NCBI RefSeq assembly: GCF_014203705.1
Contig: NZ_JACHJR010000001.1
Location: 4,526,001-4,590,000 of the forward strand
DNA from: Kitasatospora gansuensis
GTDB lineage: Bacteria; Actinomycetota; Actinomycetes; Streptomycetales; Streptomycetaceae
Direction: 5' to 3'
DNA length: 64,000 bases
The notes under the pieces are model-generated. The model did not search any database and was not told the origin of the DNA. It was given only the letters and a program-made list of their open reading frames with translations. Shown piece by piece: positions 27,325 to 34,777 of this stretch; position 1 is the first letter of the stretch; every line of letters starts with the position of its first letter. Position numbers and translations under genes: made by a program.

Positions 27325-28518
27325 TTACTTGATCGTCTTGAGGGGAAGTACCGCGCGGATCCGGAAGCCCCCGCCGGGCCGGGGCCCGATGTCGAGGCTC
27401 CCGCTGACCATGCCGACCCGCTCCCGCATGCCGATCAGACCATGCCCGGGGCCGTCGCTACCACCGACCACGAGCTGGTCGTCGGTGGAGCCCCGGCCGT
27501 CGTCCTCGATCAGCACCTCGAGCTCCCGGTCGCGGAAGTCCACCGCGACCCGGGCCCGGACGTCCGGGCCGCCGTGCTTGCGGACGTTGGTGAGCGCCTC
27601 CTGGACGATCCGGTACACCGTCAGTTCGACGCCGCGGGGCAGCTCCTGCGGGTCCCCCGCGCTGTCGAAGTCGACCGGCAGGCCGGCCGTGCGGACCTGG
27701 TCGAGCAGCTCGGGCAGCTCGGCGACGCCGGGCTGCGGGACGTACTCCTCGGCGGTGTCGGTGGTGCGCAGCACGCCGAGCAGCCGGCGCATCTCGACCA
27801 GCGCCTGACGCCCCGTCGAGGCGATGGTGCCGAGCGCCTCCTTGGCCTGCTGCGGGGAGTTGTCCAGCACGTAGGCGGCGCCGTCGGCCTGAACGATCAT
27901 CACCGAGACGTTGTGCGCCACCACGTCGTGCAACTCACGGGCGATCCGGGCCCGCTCCGCCGCGACCGCGATCTTGGCCTGGGCGCCCCGCTCGCGCTCC
28001 AGCCGGGCGGCCCGGTCCTCCAGCTCGGTCAGGTACGCCCGGCGGACCCGGGTGAGCCGGCCCCAGGCCCAGCACAGCACGAAGGGGGTGGACATCAGCA
28101 CGGAGAAGAAGATCACCTGCGGGGCACCCTGGGTCGCGGCGCCGACCTCGTGGAACCGCGCCAGCGTCAGCGGCCCGGCCGCCAGCCCGGCCACCAGGGC
28201 CAGCCGCGAGGTCCAGACCGCGCCGTAGGCCGCGCCGGTGTACGCGAACACCAGGTAGCCGATGCTCTCCACGCCGGGGTTGACGTGACCCGCCAGCTGG
28301 CCGAGGCCGAGCACCACCGCGGCGACCGTGGTCGCGTTCGGGTGCTGCCGGCGCCACACCATCATCCCGCCGACCAGACCGGCCAGGACGTAGGAGGCCT
28401 GCTCCCGCCAGCCCGACTGGTTGCCGGTGCTGAGCAGGGCGAAGGAGGCGAGCAGCAGCGCCCAGGCGGAGTCGACCACCATGGGGTGACGGCGGAACCA
28501 GGCGTTGAGTCGGTGCAC
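27325..28518 (-). CDS. Membrane histidine kinase, HisKA_3 type
   Basis: 397 aa, GTG start at 28518. About five or six hydrophobic segments occupy residues 15-155, so the sensor is membrane-embedded with little extracellular domain. A coiled linker precedes the HisKA_3 dimerisation box with H197 in ARELHDVVAHN. The ATPase domain has VQEALTNVRKHG, EDDGRG and GHGLIGMRERV. It phosphorylates the NarL-type regulator encoded 10 bp downstream. It diverges from the methyltransferase gene across a 105-bp promoter region. Confidence 0.95.
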   Translation of the reverse strand: MHRLNAWFRRHPMVVDSAWALLLASFALLSTGNQSGWREQASYVLAGLVGGMMVWRRQHPNATTVAAVVLGLGQLAGHVNPGVESIGYLVFAYTGAAYGAVWTSRLALVAGLAAGPLTLARFHEVGAATQGAPQVIFFSVLMSTPFVLCWAWGRLTRVRRAYLTELEDRAARLERERGAQAKIAVAAERARIARELHDVVAHNVSVMIVQADGAAYVLDNSPQQAKEALGTIASTGRQALVEMRRLLGVLRTTDTAEEYVPQPGVAELPELLDQVRTAGLPVDFDSAGDPQELPRGVELTVYRIVQEALTNVRKHGGPDVRARVAVDFRDRELEVLIEDDGRGSTDDQLVVGGSDGPGHGLIGMRERVGMVSGSLDIGPRPGGGFRIRAVLPLKTIK

Positions 28519-28623
28519 AGCTCAAGCCTAGGCACCCCCGGACAGTGGAAAGGTCCGCCGGGAGAGCGATCCCTCCTACTCCGCAGGGTGGAGAGCCGAC
28601 GTGACGCCGGTAACGTCCGGGGC

Positions 28624-29628
28624 ATGAGTTGGATGCGGTGGCGGACCGCCATGGAGCAGGCGCTGTACGGGACCGACGGTGGGTTCTACCGCAGGCCGGA
28701 GGGCCCGGCGGGGCACTTCCGGACCTCGGTGCACGCCTCCCCGAGGTACGCCGGAGCGGTCACCCGCCTCCTGACGGAGGTGGATGTCGCGCTCGGCCAC
28801 CCCGAGGAACTGGCCCTGGTGGACGTCGGGGCCGGCCGGGGCGAGCTGCTGGCCGGCGTGCTGGCGGCGGTCGGCCCGGAGCTGGCCGGGCGGCTGCGCC
28901 CGTACGCGGTGGAGCTGGCCGACCGGCCGGCCGGGCTGCCGGAGCCGGTGGTGTGGACGGACCGGCTGCCTGACGGGGTGTCGGGTCTGCTGTTCGCCAA
29001 CGAGTGGCTGGACAACGTGCCGCTGGACAGCGCGGAGCGGGACGAGCAGGGGGACCTGCGGTACCTGGAGGTGGCGCCGGACGGGACGGAGCGGCTCGGC
29101 GGTCCGGTGGACGGGGCGGACGCCGACTGGGCCGCGCGGTGGTGGCCGGAGGGGCCCCGGGTCGAGCTCGGCGGTCCCCGGGACGCGGCCTGGGCGGCGG
29201 CGGTCGGGTCGCTGGAGCGCGGGCTCGCGGTGGCGGTGGACTACGCCCACACCCGCGCCGACCGGCCGCTGTTCGAGACCCTGACCGGCTTCCGGGACGG
29301 CCGGGAGGTCCGTCCGGTTCCTGACGGTTCGTGCGATCTCACCGCGCACGTGGCACTGGACGCGGTGGCCGTCCGCGGTGTCCACAGCCTGTGGACGACC
29401 CAGCGCGAGGCGCTCCGGGCGCTCGGGGTGGACGGCGCCCGGCCGCCGCTCGCGCTGGCGTCCAGCGACCCGGTGGCGTACCTGCGCGCGCTCGGCGGCG
29501 CGGGTGAGGGGGCGGAACTGACCGACCCGGCCGGGCTCGGCGGTTTCGGCTGGCTGGCCCAGGCTGTCCGGATGCCGGTACCGGAGAGCCTCGGGGGGCT
29601 GTCGGGATGGCAGACTCTCACCCCATGA
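28624..29628 (+). CDS. MidA/NDUFAF7-like SAM-dependent methyltransferase
   Basis: 334 aa, ATG at 28624. The SAM-binding loop VDVGAGRGE (66-74) and the post-I motif LLFANEWLDNVP are characteristic of the MidA/NDUFAF7 (DUF185) family, as is the N-terminal YGTDGGFYRRPEGPAGHFRTS. Human NDUFAF7 dimethylates an arginine of the complex I NDUFS2 subunit, the NuoD homologue. Here the following gene is a NuoD homologue overlapping this gene's end, so NuoD is the obvious candidate substrate (inference from context plus known family function). Confidence 0.87.
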   Translation: MSWMRWRTAMEQALYGTDGGFYRRPEGPAGHFRTSVHASPRYAGAVTRLLTEVDVALGHPEELALVDVGAGRGELLAGVLAAVGPELAGRLRPYAVELADRPAGLPEPVVWTDRLPDGVSGLLFANEWLDNVPLDSAERDEQGDLRYLEVAPDGTERLGGPVDGADADWAARWWPEGPRVELGGPRDAAWAAAVGSLERGLAVAVDYAHTRADRPLFETLTGFRDGREVRPVPDGSCDLTAHVALDAVAVRGVHSLWTTQREALRALGVDGARPPLALASSDPVAYLRALGGAGEGAELTDPAGLGGFGWLAQAVRMPVPESLGGLSGWQTLTP

Positions 29629-30788
29629 GGGAGACCACGGTCGGCGTCGGCGCGGGTGCGGAGAATCTTGTCGGGGAGCTGGGCACCAGTGACATGGTGC
29701 TCAACATCGGCCCGCAGCACCCTTCCACGCACGGTGTGCTGCGGCTGAAGCTGGTGCTGGACGGCGAGCGGATCGTGGCCGCCGAGCCGGTGATCGGCTA
29801 TATGCACCGCGGCGCCGAGAAGCTCTTCGAGGCCCGCGACTACCGCCAGATCATCATGCTGGCGAACCGGCACGACTGGCTGTCCGCCTTCTCCAACGAG
29901 CTGGGCGTGGTGCTCGCGGTCGAGCGGATGCTCGGCATGGAGGTGCCCGAGCGCGCGGTCTGGATCCGCACCATGCTGGCCGAGCTGAACCGGGTGCTCA
30001 ACCACCTGATGTTCCTCGGCTCGTACCCGCTGGAGCTCGGCGGGATCACCCCGGTCTTCCACGCCTTCCACGGCCGCGAGGAGCTCCAGCACGTGCTGGA
30101 GGAGGCCAGCGGCGGCCGGATGCACTACATGTTCAACCGGGTCGGCGGCCTGAAGGAGGACCTGCCGGCCGGCTGGCTCGGCCGGGTCAGGGCGGCGGTC
30201 GCCTCGGTCCGCTCGCAGCTGCCGGTCTTCGAGAACCTGGTCCTCGGCAACGAGATCTTCCGGGCCAGGACCGCCGACGTCGGGGTGCTCTCCGCCGAGC
30301 AGGTGAAGGCGTACGGCGCCAGCGGCCCGATCGCCCGCGCCAGCGGCGTCGACTTCGACCTCCGCCGGGACGAGCCCTACCTGGCGTACGGCGAGCTGCA
30401 GGACGTGCTCCGGGTGGTCACCCGCCAGGAGGGCGACTGCCTGGCCCGCTTCGAGTGCCTGCTCGAACAGACCGTCAACTCGCTGGCCCTGGCGGACGCC
30501 TGCCTCGACCGGCTGGCCGAGCTGGCCCCCGGGCCGGTCAACCTGCGGCTGCCCAAGGTGCTCAAGGCCCCCGAGGGCACCACCTACGCCTGGACCGAGA
30601 ACCCGCTCGGCATCAACGGCTACTACCTGGTCTCCCGCGGCGACAAGACCCCGTGGCGGCTCAAGCTCCGCTCGGCCTCGTACAACAACATCCAGACGCT
30701 GACCGAGCTGCTGCCCGGGACGCTGGTCGCGGACATGGTGGCGATCCTGGGCTCGATGTTCTTCGTGGTCGGCGACATCGACAAGTGA
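29607..30788 (+). CDS. nuoD: NADH-quinone oxidoreductase subunit D (orphan copy)
   Basis: 393 aa from the ATG at 29607, which has a G-rich site 8 nt upstream. An ATG at 29625 overlaps the upstream stop as ATGA and is an alternative. It is the 49-kDa/NuoD subunit: NIGPQHPSTHGVLRL near the start, GYMHRGAEKL, LGSYPLELG and the C-terminal ILGSMFFVVGDIDK. In the complete enzyme it helps form the quinone site. No other nuo genes lie nearby, so this is a stand-alone paralogue, as known in streptomycetes. The conserved Arg of HGVLRL (R46), in the region methylated in NDUFS2, is present. Confidence 0.94.
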   Translation: MADSHPMRETTVGVGAGAENLVGELGTSDMVLNIGPQHPSTHGVLRLKLVLDGERIVAAEPVIGYMHRGAEKLFEARDYRQIIMLANRHDWLSAFSNELGVVLAVERMLGMEVPERAVWIRTMLAELNRVLNHLMFLGSYPLELGGITPVFHAFHGREELQHVLEEASGGRMHYMFNRVGGLKEDLPAGWLGRVRAAVASVRSQLPVFENLVLGNEIFRARTADVGVLSAEQVKAYGASGPIARASGVDFDLRRDEPYLAYGELQDVLRVVTRQEGDCLARFECLLEQTVNSLALADACLDRLAELAPGPVNLRLPKVLKAPEGTTYAWTENPLGINGYYLVSRGDKTPWRLKLRSASYNNIQTLTELLPGTLVADMVAILGSMFFVVGDIDK

Positions 30789-30824
30789 CCGGCTCCGTCC
30801 CGGCATTGGGGCGGAGCCGGTCAC
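30785..30824. terminator. Bidirectional hairpin terminator
   Basis: A perfect 13-bp stem (gtgaccggctccg and complement) with a 14-nt loop starts on the nuoD stop codon and ends 5 bp before the stop of the converging beta-helix gene. Confidence 0.82.
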
Positions 30825-30828
30825 GGCG

Positions 30829-33132
30829 TCAGTGCGCGGGCGGCGCGAAGTAGCCGTTGAGGTCGACGATCAGGTCGACCGGGGCCGAGCTGCCGTTGAA
30901 GAACGAATTCTCGGTGTCGGACACCCCGGCCACCACGTGGTTGGCGACGGTCTGCCCGGTCGTCCAGTTGAGGTTGGACGCGGTGGGCGGCTCGGTGCCG
31001 TACGGATGGACCGTCAGGAAGCCGCCGGCCCGGCCGTTGGTGACGGTGACGTTGAGCGAGACGGCGGTGGCGTCGATGTAGCCGACCGTCTGGGTGCGCA
31101 GCGCCGTCCGGCCGGCCACCGGCGCGGCCGGCTCCCAGTCGCCGGGGCCGCTCCTGAACCACGCGTACCGGGTGTCGAGCAGCCGGCCCGGCGTCAGCGC
31201 GTGGTACATCCCCTTGCCGGTGACGGTGTAGTAGCCGGTGACGTCGGCGATGACGTGGGCCGACCGGCCCGCCACGAAGAGCGAGACCTTGCCGTCCTTG
31301 ACCGGGACGGTCACCAGGTTGGGCACGGTCTGGCCGGTCACCCAGTTGAGGTTGGAGGCGGTCGGGCGGGCCTGCCCGTGCGGATAGGCCGTCAGATACC
31401 CGCCGCTGGTGGGCTCGGTGACGGTGATGTTCAGGGTGACGGCGGAGAGCCCGTAGGACGGGATGCCGTTGACCCCGGCGATCGCCACCTCCCGGGTGGA
31501 GCCGTCGGTCATCGGTGCGCCGCCGCGGGTGTCCAGCAGCCGGGCCGGGGCGACCGGGGTGAAGCCGCTGCCGGTGGTGCTGTAGTAGCCGAGCAGGTCG
31601 GCCACCACCTGCACGGTGCCCGAACCGCCGTTGTGGAAGGCCACCTTGCCGTCCTTGACCTTGACGGTGACCAGGTTGGGCACGGTCTGGCCGGCCGTCC
31701 AGTTGAGGCTGGAGGTGGCGGGCAGGGCGTCACCGTTCGGATAGACCGTCAGGTGCCCGCCGCTGGTGGGCTCGGTGACCGTGACGTTCATTGTGACGGC
31801 GGTGACCCGGTCGGCCGGGACGTCGTTCGCGCCGGTCACCGGGAGCACCAGGGTGCCGCCGGGGGCGACCGCGCCGGCGGCCGCGCCTGTGCCGGTCCGG
31901 GTGTCCAACACCCGTACCGGGCCGACCGGTTGGTACTTGGTGCCGAAGTCGGTCAGCTCGCGGGCGCCCCGGTCGCGGCGCCGGGAGCCGGTGCCTTCGT
32001 CGGGCGCCCAGGGGTCGTCCACCGCAGGGCGACCGGACAGGTCGAGTGCGGTCGCCCCGCGAGCGGTCTCGTCCGCGGAGTCGGTCACCGGCGAGTTGAG
32101 CTCGCCCGAGTCGCTCGCCAGGTCGGTGACGCCGATCACGTCGTGGTCGCCCTGGCCGGCGTTGGCCGCCGCGAAGGCGGACACGCTGTCGTAGGCGGTG
32201 CCCGCCCACTGGTAGGCCGGGCTGCCGTCCCGGGAGTCCAGCACGTTGTACGAGACCTTGGTGCCCTGGGCCGCCGTCTGGCCCACCCGCAGGGTGGTCC
32301 GGGTGGCGGCCTGGTCGCAGATCGGGTTGAGGTGGTTGTCCGTCTCGTCGGTGGAGAGCACGTTGTTGGCGACCGTGCTGCCGGTGGACGCGCCGGTCAG
32401 TACGACGGCGTCCTGGCAGTGCGCCGAGACGGTGTTGCCGACGATGGCCGTCCCGGTGGCGCCGTCGGCGACGATGGCGGGCCAGTGCGCACCCCAGACG
32501 GAGTTGGTGGCGATCACGGTGTCCCGGACGCCGGGACTCAGCCGGATGAACGGCGAGAGATCGCTGGTCCAGTTGCGCGCGACCGTCACCCGGGTCGCCC
32601 CACCGGTGACGGTGACCGCCGAGGGCTGCTCGCCCTGCCAGCGGCCGCCGCTCAGCGAACTGCCGGTCACCGCAAGGTCGGAGCCGCCGTCGACCAGGAC
32701 CGCGCCCTGCTCGCCGCCGATCTTCAGGCCGCTGACCCGGACGTACTGGACGCCGGAGAGGACCAGGCCGTGCTCTCCGGCCCCGCCGTACACCGAGGCC
32801 TCGGACGGGCCGTCCGGTCGGAACGGGGCTGTCGTCCCGGCGAAGGTGATCGGCGCCTGGGCCGTACCGGACCGGGTCAGCGTGACCTGCCCCGGGTAGT
32901 CGCCGGGCCCGATGTGGACGGTCTGCCCGGGCTCCACCGCCGCGGCGGCGGCCGAGACGGTGCAGTACGGCGTGGCCCGGGTGCCGCTGCCCGCGTCCGA
33001 ACAGCCCGCCGTCGCGGCGTTGTCGACGTACAGGTCGGTGGGCGCCGCGAGGGCGGGCGCGGTGCCGAGGGCGGGCAGCCCGAGGGCGCCGAGAAGCAGG
33101 GCCCCGGACAGGGCCCGTATGCGGGTGCTGAT
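30829..33132 (-). CDS. Secreted right-handed parallel beta-helix protein with three C-terminal repeats
   Basis: 767 aa from the proposed ATC at 33132. A signal peptide (STRIRALSGALLLGALGLPALG, cleavage area ALAAP near 30) follows a GGAGG site at 33138-33142 with 5 nt spacing, but the codon there is ATC, not ATG/GTG. The nearest upstream legal start (GTG 33222) lacks a site and adds 30 non-signal residues. Residues about 35-360 resemble pectate-lyase-like beta-helix proteins (PYCTVSAAAAAVEPGQTVHIGPGDY). From about 405 three repeats of about 120 aa begin with RVLDTR/RLLDTR and end in GYY/GYF. These surface repeats are common in streptomycete secreted proteins. Probably binds or modifies a polysaccharide. 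Activity unknown. Confidence 0.8.
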   Translation of the reverse strand: MSTRIRALSGALLLGALGLPALGTAPALAAPTDLYVDNAATAGCSDAGSGTRATPYCTVSAAAAAVEPGQTVHIGPGDYPGQVTLTRSGTAQAPITFAGTTAPFRPDGPSEASVYGGAGEHGLVLSGVQYVRVSGLKIGGEQGAVLVDGGSDLAVTGSSLSGGRWQGEQPSAVTVTGGATRVTVARNWTSDLSPFIRLSPGVRDTVIATNSVWGAHWPAIVADGATGTAIVGNTVSAHCQDAVVLTGASTGSTVANNVLSTDETDNHLNPICDQAATRTTLRVGQTAAQGTKVSYNVLDSRDGSPAYQWAGTAYDSVSAFAAANAGQGDHDVIGVTDLASDSGELNSPVTDSADETARGATALDLSGRPAVDDPWAPDEGTGSRRRDRGARELTDFGTKYQPVGPVRVLDTRTGTGAAAGAVAPGGTLVLPVTGANDVPADRVTAVTMNVTVTEPTSGGHLTVYPNGDALPATSSLNWTAGQTVPNLVTVKVKDGKVAFHNGGSGTVQVVADLLGYYSTTGSGFTPVAPARLLDTRGGAPMTDGSTREVAIAGVNGIPSYGLSAVTLNITVTEPTSGGYLTAYPHGQARPTASNLNWVTGQTVPNLVTVPVKDGKVSLFVAGRSAHVIADVTGYYTVTGKGMYHALTPGRLLDTRYAWFRSGPGDWEPAAPVAGRTALRTQTVGYIDATAVSLNVTVTNGRAGGFLTVHPYGTEPPTASNLNWTTGQTVANHVVAGVSDTENSFFNGSSAPVDLIVDLNGYFAPPAH

Positions 33133-33320
33133 GATGTCCTCCGAGTGATCGGCGCAGCCCCGACCGGGCTCGCACCGCTGGTGGTTCCCCCATGGGCGGC
33201 TGTCGGGCCCGCCCCTGACCACGGCGCGGGCCGCCCCAGTCGGCTCGAACCGCCCCGGCGGCCCGGTCACCCGGCCCGCTGGACGTCATCAACGTACCGT
33301 CGCGCGGGCGGAGGTGGAAC

Positions 33321-34181
33321 CTATCGAATGCCGCCGGGGTCGGCCGGGTGCGGGGCCACCGTGAGGCCGCCCTTGATGCGCTGCTCGCAGAGTTCGGCGA
33401 GGACCGCGTAGCCCGCCGGGCCCATCAGCTCGGTGAGTTCGGGGCGGTAGCTGACGTAGACCGGGTCGGGGCCGTCGTGGGCGTCGGGGCTGCCGGTGCA
33501 CCACCAGTGCAGGTCGTGGCCGCCCGGGCCCCAGCCGCGGCGGTCGTACTCGCCGATGGTGACCTGGAGGTAGCGGGTGTCGTCGGGGCGGTCGATCCAG
33601 TCGTAGGTGCGGCGGACCGGGAGCTGCCAGCAGACGTCCGGCTTGGTCTCCAGCGGCTCCTTGCCCTCCTTGAGGGCGAGGGTGTGCAGCGAGCAGCCCG
33701 CGCCGCCGGGGAAGCCGGGGCTGTTCAGGAAGAGGCAGGCGCCGTTGACCCGGCGGGTCTGGCGGTCGCCGTCCTCGTCGAGCATGGTGATGCCGCCGTC
33801 GACCTTGATCCGGCCCTTGGCGTCGGTGCCGTGCGCGTGGTTCTCCCAGATCTCCGGGGTCAGCCGGGCGGCGTGGCCGATCACCCGCTGCTCGTCGTCC
33901 TCGTCGGAGTAGTGCGCGCCGAGCGTGCAGCAGCCGTCCGACTCGCCCCGGCCCGGGCGGATGCCCTGGCAGCCGCGGCCGAAGATGCAGTTCCAGCGCG
34001 AGGTGAGCCAGGTCAGGTCGCAGCGGAAGACCTGCTCCTCGTCGCCGGGGTCGGCGAACTCGACCCAGGCGCGGGCGAAGTCCAACGGGACCTCGGGCCG
34101 CATGGTGGGCATCGCGAGATCGATCGTGCCGCTCTTCTTGTCCTTGGACTTCTTGCTGGTCTTCTTGCTGTCTGCTGCCAC
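33321..34181 (-). CDS. Conserved protein with cysteine clusters, possible metal or Fe-S binding
   Basis: 286 aa. A Lys/Ser-rich start (residues 5-17) precedes a domain rich in spaced cysteines: C54, C65, C71 and the adjacent pair C84-C85 in DGCCTLGAHYSDEDDE. Later come NGACLFLN, GAGCSLHTLAL and DVCWQLPVRR. The C-x5-C...CC pattern with nearby acidic residues recalls YkgJ-type cysteine-cluster proteins that are predicted to hold Fe-S or zinc, but I cannot assign the family firmly. The gene has no close partner on its strand. It diverges from the WXG-type gene at 34339. Confidence 0.68.
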   Translation of the reverse strand: MAADSKKTSKKSKDKKSGTIDLAMPTMRPEVPLDFARAWVEFADPGDEEQVFRCDLTWLTSRWNCIFGRGCQGIRPGRGESDGCCTLGAHYSDEDDEQRVIGHAARLTPEIWENHAHGTDAKGRIKVDGGITMLDEDGDRQTRRVNGACLFLNSPGFPGGAGCSLHTLALKEGKEPLETKPDVCWQLPVRRTYDWIDRPDDTRYLQVTIGEYDRRGWGPGGHDLHWWCTGSPDAHDGPDPVYVSYRPELTELMGPAGYAVLAELCEQRIKGGLTVAPHPADPGGIR

Positions 34182-34338
34182 CGGTCAAGGGTATGGCCTG
34201 GCGCCGTGGTCCCCTGGTGACGGCCCCGGCGGTCGGTGAAGTTGCGGTGAGAAACCCGCACGGGCCCTGCGACGGCGGCCCGCCCTGGCCCTAGGATGGC
34301 GGCCAGGTATCTGCTGGGGGCGCTGGGGGAGTGGGCGG

Positions 34339-34686
34339 ATGAGCAACGGTGGCGCGGGCGAGTTCCTGATCAAGCCATGGGAAGTACGCGGTGAGGGGCG
34401 GGAGTTCGAGAAGATCTCGAACGACTTCGCCCGGGCCGCGCAGGGCCTGGAGCAGGGCCTGACCGGACTCGGCACGCCCTGGGGCGGTGACGAGCCGGGC
34501 AGTGGCTTCGGCACGGAGTACACCGAGGCGCAGGGCATGCTGCTGGCCGGGCTGAACGGACTGGCCGACCGCCTCGGCAAGATCGGCACCGGACTGCACA
34601 CGATGGCCGAGTCGGTCGACCGGGCCGACGGTGAGGTGAGCGCCGATCTGGCGAAGGTGGACGCGGGCAGACCGCCGGTCGTCTGA
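34339..34686 (+). CDS. WXG100/ESX-type small secreted protein
   Basis: 115 aa, predicted helical hairpin. The motif GLGTPWGGDEPGSGFGTEYTEA is the turn region typical of actinobacterial WXG100-like partners of polymorphic toxins, and residues about 20-45 and 60-105 form the two helices. Such proteins are secreted by type VII systems, usually as a pair with the toxin's N-terminal domain. The large toxin-like gene starts 91 bp downstream on the same strand. No secretion machinery (EccC and so on) is in this window. Confidence 0.8.
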   Translation: MSNGGAGEFLIKPWEVRGEGREFEKISNDFARAAQGLEQGLTGLGTPWGGDEPGSGFGTEYTEAQGMLLAGLNGLADRLGKIGTGLHTMAESVDRADGEVSADLAKVDAGRPPVV

Positions 34687-34777
34687 CGCCCCGTCGGGAA
34701 CCACGGCGGCCCGTCCGCACGTGTTGCTGTCCGTCGCCTTGCTGTCCGTCCCCGCAGAACCCGGAAGGAGGGGCCTG

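Noticed and set aside
28624..30788. Part of a nuo operon
   Set aside because: Only the D subunit is present; the neighbours are a two-component system and a secreted beta-helix gene.
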